Of a stretch of 64,000 bases of DNA, positions 8,929 to 18,541 are shown in pieces; positions within the stretch are counted from its first letter, which is position 1, and every line of letters starts with the position of its first letter. The translations under genes and the position numbers were made by a program. The notes under the pieces were generated by a model. That model searched no databases, was not told the origin of the DNA, and worked only from the letters and a program-made list of their open reading frames with translations. The DNA comes from Flavobacteriales bacterium UBA7468. GTDB lineage: Bacteria > Bacteroidota > Bacteroidia > Flavobacteriales_D > Crocinitomicaceae. The stretch covers positions 59,564 to 123,563 of the forward strand of contig DLPC01000004.1 of NCBI GenBank assembly GCA_002478565.1, in the 5' to 3' direction.

Positions 8929-9777
8929 AGGCAATTTAACGGATTCGCACAACATATTGTCAATGAGTCTTACTTCTCCACAAAAAGCGGCTACACAACA
9001 GAGTTGAATTTGTTGCCAGGACTGACATATTTTTAAGCTTCTTGGATCGACAATTTCTAGGTAATCAATCATCAAACCAGCTTCTTCAATAATTTGAATG
9101 GCTTGGTTACGCACGGCGTCAATAGGTAGTTTTCCTGCATTTTCTTTGATAAGAGTCAAAGCTTTGAAAATTGAGAGTGCATTGTTGCGCTCATTGGCAG
9201 ACAGCCTTAAGTTGCGGCTGCTCATCGCCAAACCATCGGGATCTCTTTTTGTTGGGCAAGCAATAATTTCAATACCAAACTGATAATGTTCATTTAATTT
9301 GCGGATCACAGCTAACTGCTGAAAATCTTTTTCTCCAAAATAGGCCCGATCAGGTGCAATAAGTGCAAATAAATGATGGACTACATGAACTACTCCGTCA
9401 AAATGACCAGGCCTTTTGGCACCTTCTAAAACAGTACCAATTTCTCCTAGCTGCATCGGTTCAAACGCTAATCCAGTAGGATACATTTCAGCTTCGTTAG
9501 GGGCAAAAATAACCACATTAGGAAGTGCACGTAGCAAGGCTATATCTGCATCTAACATTCTTGGATATGCCTGAAGGTCAGCCTGTTGGTTGAATTGTTT
9601 GGGGTTTACAAAAATTGAGACGAGCACAGCGTCGTTTTCTTCGCTGGCTTTTTTAACCAATGACAAATGACCATCGTGCAATGCCCCCATCGTAGGCACA
9701 AAACCTAATTTTTTTTGGTCTCGCGCTAGTTGCTTTCGCCAGTTGGTAATTTCATCTCGAGTAACAAAGGTTTGCAT
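8926..9777 (-). CDS. panC: Pantothenate synthetase
   Basis: 283 residues, standard length. P-T-M-G-A-L-H-D-G-H contains the HxGH-type ATP site (H-D-G-H). The F-V-N-P-K-Q-F, G-E-K-D-F-Q-Q-L and S-S-R-N-x-x-L motifs of the pantoate and ATP pockets are all present. It joins pantoate and beta-alanine in an ATP-dependent step of coenzyme A synthesis. It is transcribed divergently from the glycogen-synthase-like gene across a 95-base gap that contains a promoter element for each side. Confidence 0.97.
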   Translation of the reverse strand: MQTFVTRDEITNWRKQLARDQKKLGFVPTMGALHDGHLSLVKKASEENDAVLVSIFVNPKQFNQQADLQAYPRMLDADIALLRALPNVVIFAPNEAEMYPTGLAFEPMQLGEIGTVLEGAKRPGHFDGVVHVVHHLFALIAPDRAYFGEKDFQQLAVIRKLNEHYQFGIEIIACPTKRDPDGLAMSSRNLRLSANERNNALSIFKALTLIKENAGKLPIDAVRNQAIQIIEEAGLMIDYLEIVDPRSLKICQSWQQIQLCCVAAFCGEVRLIDNMLCESVKLP

Positions 9778-9808
9778 TGCTTCGTCTAAAGTGTTGATTC
9801 AAATCGGA

Positions 9809-9816
9809 CAAAGCTA
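9809..9816 (-). promoter_or_regulatory. -7 element (TAGCTTTG) of panC
   Basis: Exact TAnnTTTG match on the minus strand, 31 bases before the panC ATG. It is one of a divergent promoter pair in the 9778-9872 gap. Confidence 0.6.
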
Positions 9817-9847
9817 GAGCTTTTTAGGTTAGTTCATGATTAATTCG

Positions 9848-9855
9848 TAATTTTG
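9848..9855 (+). promoter_or_regulatory. -7 element (TAATTTTG) of the glycogen-synthase-like gene
   Basis: Exact TAnnTTTG match followed by C, 17 bases before the ATG at 9873. It is the partner of the divergent panC element. Confidence 0.6.
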
Positions 9856-9872
9856 CTAGCATATTCAACTGA

Positions 9873-10694
9873 ATGGAAAAGAAGAAAATCCTATTTATTT
9901 CTCAAGAAATCTTTCCTTTCTTACCAAAATCTGAAATTTCCGGCAGCGCTAGACGCATCACCCAGGCAGTTCAAGATGCAGGTAAAGAAATCCGTGTATT
10001 TACACCGCGTTTTGGTGCAATTAACGAAAGACGTCATCAATTACATGAAGTGATTCGTTTATCGGGTCTTAACATCAGCATCGACGACAACGATCACCCA
10101 CTTATTATCAAGGTGGCTTCAGTTTCAGCAGCCCGCATGCAGGTTTATTTCATTGACAACGATGACTACTTCAAACGCAAAACATGTTTGCAAGAGGAAG
10201 ATGGTAAGTTTCACCCGGACAACGACGAACGCGCCATGTTTTTCAGCAGAGGCGTACTTGAAACCGTAAAAAAATTAGGTTGGCAACCAGACGTCATTCA
10301 TTGTCATGGTTGGCTTACAGGTGTAATGGCACTTTATATCAAGCATATTTTCAACAAAGACCCTCATTTCAAAGAAACTAAAGTAGTTTACAGTTTGTAC
10401 AATGAAAGTTTCGACGAGCCTTGGGATCCGCGTTTTGCAGAAAAATTGACTTTTGATGGTTTCCCTCAAGATGTTACTGACGCTTTAAAAGACAGCAGCT
10501 TTGAAAACATTACAAAAGTAATTTTATCACATTGCGATGGCGTTAATATCGCTGCAGAAAATCTTTCTGCCCCATTACAAAAGCTTTACGATGAGTGCTC
10601 CGCTCTTAAGATGCCTTATGTAGCTGAAGAGCATCAAGGCAAAGAGCTTTCAGCTTTCTTTGATAAAGTGATTGAGTCTAACGTTTTAGCCTAA
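9873..10694 (+). CDS. Glycogen/starch synthase N-terminal-domain protein, probably non-catalytic
   Basis: 273 residues that match only the N-terminal Rossmann half of GT5 glycogen synthase (I-L-F-I-S-Q-E-I-F-P start, D-V-I-H-C-H-G-W-L-T-G motif near residue 140). The C-terminal nucleotide-sugar domain is absent. The family K-T-G-G-L motif that contacts ADP-glucose is replaced by K-S-E-I-S-G-S. It is therefore unlikely to be a working synthase. From memory, short proteins of this type are common in Bacteroidota beside panC and DUF4270 genes, as here. The stop is 5 bases from the next ATG, so it is in an operon with the DUF4270 gene and glmS. Confidence 0.85.
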   Translation: MEKKKILFISQEIFPFLPKSEISGSARRITQAVQDAGKEIRVFTPRFGAINERRHQLHEVIRLSGLNISIDDNDHPLIIKVASVSAARMQVYFIDNDDYFKRKTCLQEEDGKFHPDNDERAMFFSRGVLETVKKLGWQPDVIHCHGWLTGVMALYIKHIFNKDPHFKETKVVYSLYNESFDEPWDPRFAEKLTFDGFPQDVTDALKDSSFENITKVILSHCDGVNIAAENLSAPLQKLYDECSALKMPYVAEEHQGKELSAFFDKVIESNVLA

Positions 10695-10699
10695 ACAGC

Positions 10700-11986
10700 A
10701 TGAAAGCAATAAGCGCACTTGCAATTTTGTTGCTTTTTGTGACAGCCTGTACCAAAAAGAACCCCAATTTAGGTAAAGACATCATCGATCCTAATGCCTT
10801 ACTCAATGGCGTCACTACTGATACCTTTGAGCTCATTACCTACTCCATCCTTGAAGATTCCACCGAAACTAAAAATGCTTCAAATGTGCTCTTGGGATCT
10901 TACATAGACCCAAAATTCGGCAAAGTACAAGCTTCTGTTTTTACTGAGTTCAGGCTTCCTGGCCTCAATCCAAACTTCGGCGATCCTGCTCAAATTGTCA
11001 TCGACTCTTTTGTCTTGGCTTTTGAATACTTAGGCTATTACGGAGATTTGAGCGCTCAAAATTTTGAGGTATATGAACTCTCGGACTCTATTGAAAATGC
11101 TGCAACAACCAAATATTATCAATTTTCTACCTTAAATACGCTTAGCCAAAACTGGGTAGAACAAGGCCAAGGAACCATCATTCCTGACCCGATCAATCCT
11201 ACGATAGTGGCTGGCAAAGAGGTTGATCCACAATTGCGTATCCACCTTGACACCAACAAAGCTTGGTCTTTCATCAACCAATCGATTAGCAACCCAAGTA
11301 CTTTTGCTTCAAATGCAGCATTTCAAGATTTCTTCAAAGGCTTTCAGGTTAAAGTGAACAATACTGCACAAACCTCGGGTAAAGGCGCCATTTTGTACCT
11401 CGACATCAATAACAATCCGGCGTCAAAAATGACTATCTATTTCAAGTTGGCTGGCGTCCCAAAGACCTACGACTTCAATATTAATTCCAATTGCGCTGAC
11501 TTCACAAATGTTAGCCATGACCAAGCCAATACACCGATTGCTGCTATTTTAGCCGATAGCACTTTGGGTCAGAAATCATTTTATGCCCAAGCCAATAAAT
11601 TGCGCGCTATGGTGAAAATTCCAGGGCTAGACCAACTTCCAGAAAACATCATCATTCACCGTGCAGACCTCACATTACCGGTTCAATTCCAAACTGGTTA
11701 CCGCTACAAACCGGGCTCACGCGTTACTGCTGCGAGTAAACTAAGTGCCGCTGATGTCTACTATACTTCACTTGGTATTGCAGGTCTATATTCCGATTCC
11801 AAAAAACAATTTGAACTAGATATCCGTGCTTATTTGCAATCGCTTGTCAATGGCAAATTAGAAAATACCGGGATTGTAATTTCACCACTTTTCTTTAGAA
11901 ATTCAGCAGAACGCATTGTCTTCAATGGTATTGAAACCACCAACAAAAAGAAACCCAAACTAGTCGTTACTTACACAACTTATTAA
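10700..11986 (+). CDS. DUF4270 family lipoprotein
   Basis: 428 residues with a lipoprotein signal (L-L-L-F-V-T-A-C, Cys at about residue 17). The body matches DUF4270: an early G-x-D-I-I-D-P segment, a LLGSYIDPKFGKVQAS motif near residue 65, and a long beta-rich region ending in K-P-K-L-V-V-T-Y. The family is restricted to Bacteroidota and its function is unknown. It is expected at the inner face of the outer membrane. It sits between the glycogen-synthase-like gene (5 bases) and glmS (2 bases), so the three are surely co-transcribed, which hints at an envelope precursor connection. Confidence 0.85.
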   Translation: MKAISALAILLLFVTACTKKNPNLGKDIIDPNALLNGVTTDTFELITYSILEDSTETKNASNVLLGSYIDPKFGKVQASVFTEFRLPGLNPNFGDPAQIVIDSFVLAFEYLGYYGDLSAQNFEVYELSDSIENAATTKYYQFSTLNTLSQNWVEQGQGTIIPDPINPTIVAGKEVDPQLRIHLDTNKAWSFINQSISNPSTFASNAAFQDFFKGFQVKVNNTAQTSGKGAILYLDINNNPASKMTIYFKLAGVPKTYDFNINSNCADFTNVSHDQANTPIAAILADSTLGQKSFYAQANKLRAMVKIPGLDQLPENIIIHRADLTLPVQFQTGYRYKPGSRVTAASKLSAADVYYTSLGIAGLYSDSKKQFELDIRAYLQSLVNGKLENTGIVISPLFFRNSAERIVFNGIETTNKKKPKLVVTYTTY

Positions 11987-11988
11987 TT

Positions 11989-13833
11989 ATGTGTGGAATA
12001 GTTGCATACATCGGCAAACAACAGGCCTATCCAATTGTCGTCAAAGGACTCAAAAGATTAGAATACCGTGGCTATGACAGCTCGGGTGTAGCTTTATCAA
12101 ACAATGGTCAACTCAACGTTTACAAGCGCGTTGGCAAGGTAAGTAACCTAGAAGCATTTGCAGCCACACAAAATTGTGATGGACACGCCGGTATTGGACA
12201 CACACGCTGGGCAACACATGGCGAACCTTCAGATGTCAATTCGCATCCTCACACCTCAATGGATGGCAAAATTGCCCTGATCCATAACGGCATCATTGAA
12301 AATTATGATGTCCTTAAAAAAGAATTGCTTAAAAATGGCTATGTCTTCAAAAGCGAGACAGACACCGAGGTTGTAGTACATTTAATAGACTACATCCAAA
12401 AGAAAGAAAATGTTTGGTATGGCGAAGCTTTGCGCTTGGCACTGAACCATGTCGTTGGTGCCTATGCCATTGTTGCTATTTCTTCAGATTATCCAAACAG
12501 ACTTGTTGCTGCCAGAAAAAGCAGCCCGCTCGTAGTTGGTATCGGTGCAGATGGTTCTTACTATTGTGCCTCTGATGCGACACCAATAGTAGAGTACACC
12601 AAGAAAGTAGTTTACCTAGATGACGAAGAAGTAGCTGTTATTGACCTAGAAGAAGGCCTCAAACTCTATGATATTTCGGATCAGCAAAAAACGCCATTTT
12701 TCCAAGAACTCGAGTTAGAACTTGAGGCCCTTGAAAAAGGTGGTTACGAGCACTTCATGCTCAAAGAAATTCATGAACAACCGCGCTCCATTCAAGATTG
12801 TTTCAGAGGTCGCCTGAACTCTGAAGAGGCATGGGTAGCACTTGGCGGTATCCGTGAATACGAGCAAAAAATGATCTCTGCCAATCGCCTCATCATCGTG
12901 GCTTGTGGAACATCATGGCATGCTGGTTTAGTAGGTGAGTACCTCATCGAAGACCTGGCCCGCATCAATGTTGAAGTCGAGTATGCCAGCGAATTCCGTT
13001 ACCGCAACCCTATTCTCAGTGAAAACGATGTGGTCATTGCCATTTCCCAGTCTGGTGAAACCGCAGATACGCTAGCGGCTCTTGAATTAGCCAAATCAAA
13101 GGGAGCAACTATCCTAGGCATTTGTAACGTTGTGGGCTCGTCTATCGCCCGTATCACTGATGCAGGTTCATATACCCATGCTGGCCCAGAAATTGGGGTG
13201 GCATCTACTAAAGCCTTTACAGCTCAAGTAACAGTGCTTACGCTCATGGCTTTATCTTTAGCTAATAAAAAAGGCACTATTTCTGAATCTAAGTTCCGTC
13301 AATTATTAGCTGAATTAGAGTCCATCCCAGAAAAAGTAAAACGCGTCCTTGAATCTGACGCTGCCATTGAGCAAATTTCAGCGATTTACAAAGATGCCGC
13401 TAATGCGCTTTATCTTGGCCGAGGCAGTTCTTTCCCAGTAGCACTCGAAGGTGCGCTTAAGCTTAAAGAAATTTCATATATCCATGCTGAAGGCTATCCG
13501 GCGGCAGAGATGAAACATGGACCAATTGCCTTGATTGACGAAAACATGCCGATCATCGTGATTGCTACCCAAGGCACCTCTTATGAAAAAGTGGTTTCCA
13601 ATATCCAAGAAGTCAAAGCGCGCAAAGGAAAAGTCATTGCAATTGTCACTGAAGGAGACGAACAAGTCCGCAACATGGCTGACCACGTCATTGAAATTCC
13701 TGAGGTAGATGAATTCTTAGTGCCCCTTGTAGCAACAATCCCGCTCCAACTCCTCTCTTACCACATTGCCGTTATGCGTGGCTGCAACGTCGACCAACCT
13801 CGCAACTTAGCGAAGTCCGTGACGGTGGAGTAG
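11989..13833 (+). CDS. glmS: Glutamine--fructose-6-phosphate aminotransferase (isomerizing)
   Basis: 614 residues. The N-terminal glutaminase domain begins with M-C-G-I, where Cys2 becomes the nucleophile after Met removal, and has R-G-Y-D-S-S-G and H-T-R-W-A-T-H-G. Two SIS isomerase domains follow (S-Q-S-G-E-T-A-D-T in the first; E-G-A-L-K-L-K-E-I-S-Y in the second), then the C-terminal P-R-N-L-A-K-S-V-T-V-E that closes the active site. It makes glucosamine 6-phosphate for peptidoglycan and LPS. No glmS-type ribozyme is possible upstream, since only 2 bases separate it from the preceding stop. Confidence 0.98.
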   Translation: MCGIVAYIGKQQAYPIVVKGLKRLEYRGYDSSGVALSNNGQLNVYKRVGKVSNLEAFAATQNCDGHAGIGHTRWATHGEPSDVNSHPHTSMDGKIALIHNGIIENYDVLKKELLKNGYVFKSETDTEVVVHLIDYIQKKENVWYGEALRLALNHVVGAYAIVAISSDYPNRLVAARKSSPLVVGIGADGSYYCASDATPIVEYTKKVVYLDDEEVAVIDLEEGLKLYDISDQQKTPFFQELELELEALEKGGYEHFMLKEIHEQPRSIQDCFRGRLNSEEAWVALGGIREYEQKMISANRLIIVACGTSWHAGLVGEYLIEDLARINVEVEYASEFRYRNPILSENDVVIAISQSGETADTLAALELAKSKGATILGICNVVGSSIARITDAGSYTHAGPEIGVASTKAFTAQVTVLTLMALSLANKKGTISESKFRQLLAELESIPEKVKRVLESDAAIEQISAIYKDAANALYLGRGSSFPVALEGALKLKEISYIHAEGYPAAEMKHGPIALIDENMPIIVIATQGTSYEKVVSNIQEVKARKGKVIAIVTEGDEQVRNMADHVIEIPEVDEFLVPLVATIPLQLLSYHIAVMRGCNVDQPRNLAKSVTVE

Positions 13834-13859
13834 ACCAAACTTTCTTCAAGCACAATTGT

Positions 13860-13867
13860 TACCTTTG
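13860..13867 (+). promoter_or_regulatory. -7-like element (TACCTTTG) abutting the dxr start codon
   Basis: Exact TAnnTTTG match only 3 bases before the ATG at 13871. If used, transcription would start at or within the start codon, which would give a leaderless mRNA. Read-through from glmS is the alternative. Confidence 0.4.
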
Positions 13868-13870
13868 TCT

Positions 13871-15031
13871 ATGCAAGAAAAAAAGGGCATTGCCATTTTA
13901 GGATCGACGGGGTCAATTGGAACGCAAGCACTTGAGGTGTTGGCAGCTTACCCAGATTATTTTGATTTACAGGTCTTAACGGCTGGGAAGAATGCTGATT
14001 TGCTCATTGAGCAAGCCTTAAAATTCCAACCCAATTCAGTGGTTATCACTGACGAAAGTCAGTATCAGAAAGTAAAAGACGCACTCTGGGCTGCTGATAT
14101 CCATGTATATGCCGGACAAGACGCATTGTGTCAGGTGGTAGAGTCTACTGAAGTACATACGGTGCTCACGGCTTTAGTTGGTTATGCAGGCCTCAAGCCC
14201 ACCATCCATGCCATCAATGCGGGAAAAACAATTGCCCTAGCGAATAAAGAAACACTCGTGGTTGCAGGTGAATTGATCACTAATTTAGCCAAAGAAAAAG
14301 CGGTTAATATTTATCCAGTTGATTCTGAGCATTCTGCCATTTTTCAATGTCTTGTTGGCGAATTCCACAACCCGATTGAAAAAATATACCTCACTGCTTC
14401 AGGTGGCCCCTTCAGAGGGTTTACACACGAGCAACTCCAAAGCGTAACTTTAGAACAAGCACTGAAGCATCCAAACTGGAGTATGGGAGCTAAAATCACT
14501 ATTGACTCTGCGAGTTTGATGAATAAAGGTTTGGAAGTCATTGAAGCCAAGTGGCTTTTTGGTTTGCAACCAGAACAGATCGATGTCATTGTGCACCCGC
14601 AGTCAATTGTCCATAGTTTGGTACAATTTGAAGACGGTAGCATGAAAGCGCAAATGGGCTTGCCCGACATGAAGCTTCCTATTCAATTTGCTTTAACTTA
14701 TCCGGCACGTTTTCAGACCGATTTTCCACGTTTCAATTTCATGGATTATCCGCAACTAACTTTTGAGCAGCCTGACCGCAAGGTGTTTAAAAATCTAGAT
14801 TTAGCGTATCAAGCGATGAATGCACAAGGGACTGCCGCTTGTGCTTTAAACGCAGCCAATGAAGAGGCCGTAGCAGCATTTCTTGACAGAAAAATTTCGT
14901 TTTTGGAAATTGGTCAGCTCAATGAGTACTGTATGCAAAGCATTCCGAATGTGCTGCATCCGAAATATGAAGATTTTGTAGCAACAGATGCGCAGGCAAG
15001 GGCTTTTGTACAAGCTCAACTTGCTAAATAA
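13871..15031 (+). CDS. dxr: 1-deoxy-D-xylulose 5-phosphate reductoisomerase
   Basis: 386 residues from the ATG at 13871 (MQEKKGIAILGSTGSIG). An upstream in-frame TTG would add five residues and would fall on the promoter-like element, so I reject it. The NADPH-binding G-S-T-G-S-I-G is at residues 10-16. The metal and substrate motifs follow: P-V-D-S-E-H-S, A-S-G-G-P-F-R, S-A-S-L-M-N-K-G-L-E, H-P-Q-S-I-V-H-S. It makes 2-C-methylerythritol 4-phosphate in the non-mevalonate isoprenoid pathway. The next gene is convergent and ends 6 bases away. Confidence 0.97.
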   Translation: MQEKKGIAILGSTGSIGTQALEVLAAYPDYFDLQVLTAGKNADLLIEQALKFQPNSVVITDESQYQKVKDALWAADIHVYAGQDALCQVVESTEVHTVLTALVGYAGLKPTIHAINAGKTIALANKETLVVAGELITNLAKEKAVNIYPVDSEHSAIFQCLVGEFHNPIEKIYLTASGGPFRGFTHEQLQSVTLEQALKHPNWSMGAKITIDSASLMNKGLEVIEAKWLFGLQPEQIDVIVHPQSIVHSLVQFEDGSMKAQMGLPDMKLPIQFALTYPARFQTDFPRFNFMDYPQLTFEQPDRKVFKNLDLAYQAMNAQGTAACALNAANEEAVAAFLDRKISFLEIGQLNEYCMQSIPNVLHPKYEDFVATDAQARAFVQAQLAK

Positions 15032-15037
15032 CAACGG

Positions 15038-18000
15038 TTAGAAAAACGCCCGAAGTTCCATTCCACCAGTATGAATACTGCGTTGGCCCTGCGCTGCTCT
15101 ACCACTATAGTGCAAACTTAATTGAAGGTTTTTACCGAGTGTTTTTTGAAAATTAAGCCCCCAAGTGAGGTTGGCGCCAGCTCGCAAACCTTCTAACATT
15201 TCATAAGCCACAGCCGATTGCTGATTGCCAATGAAGTTGAAATGGATGTATTTGATATTTCCGGTAATACTCGATTGTTCAGATTTATTGACTTTCCAGG
15301 AAAAATCTGCCGATTGCGCCAAGCTCTTTTCTTGACCATAAATTGGATTGTTTTGTTTTTGTGTGAGACCTCCGGTCAAACTTAAACGCAGTTGGCTTTC
15401 TTTCTGATAAATGAGTTGTGGTTTAAATTCAGCTATTTTTAATTCGTAATTGCGACCAGAGGTATAATCTGCAAAAGCCGCATTTTGACCTTTACTTAGG
15501 GTGCCTTCAAAGGCAAATGCCTCTCCTAAGTTGAGGCGTAAATTCAATTGATGCAACAGTGATTTTCTAGCATCTTGACCATTTGCCAAAAGTGTTTTAC
15601 TTTGGTTATTACTCCAGTTGTAGGCTGCTGAAAAGCGTTGTCCGCTCCGGTTGAAATAAATAGAATTGGAAAGCTGTGCATTGGCAAAAAGCAAGTAGTT
15701 ATCCGCAATTTGCGTTGCTAATGGGTTGACCCACTGCGCTATATTTGCCTCACTCAATTTGCGCTGAACACGAATTTTTGTTTGGTTGGAGAATTTGGAT
15801 AACACACCTAGAACACCATTGCGGTTGCGCCAAATTTGTTCGGGCCTCCAGAGGATACTTTGATTCCATTCGTTGGCATAAACCGTTGCGTAGTCTGTAC
15901 TTGGCACAAAAATTCGGATGTACTGCGCTTGGTCAACAAATTGTGCAATTTCAAATTCGTTGAGGTCTTTGATGCCGTCGTTATTATAGTCGATCCAAGC
16001 ATAGACGCCTTGACCATCATTAACACGTAAATACTGAAATCGTCTTTTTTGTTCGAGCCCTGATCCTAACTCATAAAAAGTGTTGATTACCAGTGCGTTT
16101 TTAAGAAACTTTCCATTATAATCTATGCGGCCCACTGCACTATTTTCTGGGCTTTGATCAATAAGCGTAGAGTCGATGATTGAAAGCTGCCGAGTTCCTA
16201 ATATGGCCTGAAGTTGGTGTTTTGGATGGCTGTCCCATTTGAGTTCAAGGCCACTAGAACGAGCTTTGGCAGCTGCACTGAGCACTGTAGTTTCAGGACG
16301 CCAGTCATAGCGCTCTCGGTAAAAAACCTTCAGTTCCATCCCTTTTTTAGCTTGAAAGCTGAGGTAGCCCTGTGCATCATAAAACTGATAGGATTGTCCG
16401 CTCAGTTGTTGTTGCACTTCAAATACATTCCATTCGTGGTCATCTGTGAATCCTAGTTGAAAAGCACCTATTTGTTTGCTGAATTTTGCCCTATGCCTAA
16501 CAAAATTATTTTGTTGGGTGCCAAGTTTACTTTGCATAGCAAATCCATCCCACTTGGCCTGCCAACCTCTATTTTTCCAAATACCATCTGTATAACACCT
16601 GTTGCCCCTAAAAAGGCTATCGATTTGGAAGGATTCTAATTTGATTTGTGTAGTTCCTTTGAGGCTATTGTTCCATTTTTGAACGAATTCTAGTTGCAGT
16701 TGCTGACCGGCTAAGTTTTGCCCCCTGATATTCCAGTCGCGGTCAAATTCTACGGCCCTAAACTGCTCAATAGGGATAAATTGTTGGCCTAAAAAGGTAT
16801 AATTGAGGGCACTCTCTCTGCTTCGTAAAACACTATCAGTTGTTTTTTCTTGGACATATTTAATGCCTCCTTTTGAGGCAAAGCCCAAATTATTTTTGTC
16901 GTCTAACGAAGAGTATAAGTTCAGGTCATTTTCACTGAGTGCATTTTCGGTATATATTTTCAGCCGAGGTGTCAATTGAAGCGCAAGCCCAGAGCTCAGC
17001 ATTTGTTTTCTTTGCGGTGTCTCTACTTTGCGAATCGGTGCGTAGTTACCTTGTGAAACCCCATTTTCTGGCTTGACCCACTGATAATAAGCCCCTGAAG
17101 CATTGATACCCGCAAGAATGTAGTCTCCTTGCTGTGCGCCAACTTGGGTAAAAGTACAGCGGTAGTGCGCTAATTGAGGATTGACACTGAGCACAAAAAT
17201 ACTGTCATAGCCCAAAGAATCTTTCATCTGATACATGTTGGCATTTTCTAAAAAACCAACGTTTTCATAGCCCGGAATGGCGGCAGTGTTCAATTGATCG
17301 CCAACCTGACTTAAGCTGAGTTTTTGTTCCGAAGTTAATATCTGTTGAAGTGGTTGGTTTTTGAGGTCTTGCTCTTGATAGGCCCCAATCCAAAGTTGTA
17401 TTTTCTTGTTTTCAAAACGGCTAGTGTGTTGCAATAAGCTTCGGCTATAATTTTGATCGGCGTATTGAAATTCAGCCACAATACGCACATCTTTGGTGAT
17501 CATATTACGGGAGGTAAATGTGAGTTCGGCTGTATTATAGTCTATGATGTAATCGTATTCTTGCCCCCTAGTTAGTAAGCGGCCATCGATGTAAATCTTT
17601 TCAGTCCCTGATAGAATCATAATATAAGGCTCATTATTAGCGCCTGTAAGTCGATACGGACCTTGCACAGCCTCTTTACCCTGAATAATTTGTCTTTGAA
17701 ATTTCCCTTTGGAAAGGCCGGCTGTGGTCTGGGTATATATTTGTCCGTTTTTAACTTTCCATTGATAGGAACCAGTTAATCCTTGACCTCTTTTTTTATA
17801 GATCAGAAAGTCACTGTAGTTCGGGTTATTGAGCCAAAAGTCACCGGCAATGATTTTTAAATTTTCGTTGTGAACCTGAATGAATACTTGGTCAAATTCT
17901 TTGAGTTGATTTGTGCTTCCTGATGCTTGAAGCGGAATATTGGCATCAGAAAGTGCCGCTGTGAGTGTTAAATTTGGCGTCAATTGACCACTGAGCTGAA

Positions 18001-18499
18001 GGTTGAGTGCCGATTGTAGCCCTAAACTTTGGTTGTTGCCAAAACCCACCCCTCTGGATAAACTACCATTCTTTTGAATGCTATTTCCACCAAAAAAATC
18101 TTGAGAACTCGTTGTGGTAATTTGGAATTTAGCACGTTCTGCAGCCGCAAAATCTATCGGATTGATTTGTATGGGATAGGGTTGCCAGGTTTGCTCGAGC
18201 TGAAACGGAAAAACTTGAAAACAAATGTAAATAGTATCTGAAGGGGCTATTAGCCAAGAAAAAAGGTTGTTTTTAGTTTCTAAGTGATATTTCTCGGGCG
18301 TAATTTGTATACATTCTTGAAAACGCGCATCTGCATAAAATGCAATAGATGGCAAATAAATGGCTTGGCTATCAAGGAATTGCTTTTTCAAGTTTGGTGC
18401 AAGCGCCACATACTTGCGATTCGATTGCGCATGCGCAAAACCATGGACCAACATGGAACATGCAAAAAAGAAAAAGAACCTAATGAGTATCGGTTTCAT
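15038..18499 (-). CDS. Large outer-membrane beta-barrel protein of unknown function
   Basis: 1153 residues from the ATG at 18499; a GTG two codons upstream (18505) is possible. It has a signal peptide (very Phe-rich core, cleavage near A-H-A-Q). The sequence is dominated by alternating amphipathic strands of the outer-membrane type, and the protein ends in Phe-Phe, as many barrel proteins do. A segment near residues 300-345 (Y-I-D-G-R-L-L-T-R-G-Q-E-Y-D-Y-I-I-D) recalls the strand-rich repeats of large Bacteroidota surface proteins. A G-S-L-S-R-G-V-G-F-G-N-N motif lies at about residue 145. I know no named function. It could be a translocon-like or adhesin barrel. It lies between serS (42 bases upstream) and convergent dxr. 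Confidence 0.8.
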   Translation of the reverse strand: MKPILIRFFFFFACSMLVHGFAHAQSNRKYVALAPNLKKQFLDSQAIYLPSIAFYADARFQECIQITPEKYHLETKNNLFSWLIAPSDTIYICFQVFPFQLEQTWQPYPIQINPIDFAAAERAKFQITTTSSQDFFGGNSIQKNGSLSRGVGFGNNQSLGLQSALNLQLSGQLTPNLTLTAALSDANIPLQASGSTNQLKEFDQVFIQVHNENLKIIAGDFWLNNPNYSDFLIYKKRGQGLTGSYQWKVKNGQIYTQTTAGLSKGKFQRQIIQGKEAVQGPYRLTGANNEPYIMILSGTEKIYIDGRLLTRGQEYDYIIDYNTAELTFTSRNMITKDVRIVAEFQYADQNYSRSLLQHTSRFENKKIQLWIGAYQEQDLKNQPLQQILTSEQKLSLSQVGDQLNTAAIPGYENVGFLENANMYQMKDSLGYDSIFVLSVNPQLAHYRCTFTQVGAQQGDYILAGINASGAYYQWVKPENGVSQGNYAPIRKVETPQRKQMLSSGLALQLTPRLKIYTENALSENDLNLYSSLDDKNNLGFASKGGIKYVQEKTTDSVLRSRESALNYTFLGQQFIPIEQFRAVEFDRDWNIRGQNLAGQQLQLEFVQKWNNSLKGTTQIKLESFQIDSLFRGNRCYTDGIWKNRGWQAKWDGFAMQSKLGTQQNNFVRHRAKFSKQIGAFQLGFTDDHEWNVFEVQQQLSGQSYQFYDAQGYLSFQAKKGMELKVFYRERYDWRPETTVLSAAAKARSSGLELKWDSHPKHQLQAILGTRQLSIIDSTLIDQSPENSAVGRIDYNGKFLKNALVINTFYELGSGLEQKRRFQYLRVNDGQGVYAWIDYNNDGIKDLNEFEIAQFVDQAQYIRIFVPSTDYATVYANEWNQSILWRPEQIWRNRNGVLGVLSKFSNQTKIRVQRKLSEANIAQWVNPLATQIADNYLLFANAQLSNSIYFNRSGQRFSAAYNWSNNQSKTLLANGQDARKSLLHQLNLRLNLGEAFAFEGTLSKGQNAAFADYTSGRNYELKIAEFKPQLIYQKESQLRLSLTGGLTQKQNNPIYGQEKSLAQSADFSWKVNKSEQSSITGNIKYIHFNFIGNQQSAVAYEMLEGLRAGANLTWGLNFQKTLGKNLQLSLHYSGRAAQGQRSIHTGGMELRAFF

Positions 18500-18541
18500 G
18501 GGCACAAGCCCTTAATTAACGCAATTTGAGCCCAAGAATTG

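Noticed and set aside
8907..8963. N-terminal extension of PanD by 19 residues
   Set aside because: It would misplace the Gly24-Ser25 processing site and lies upstream of the promoter element, inside panC.
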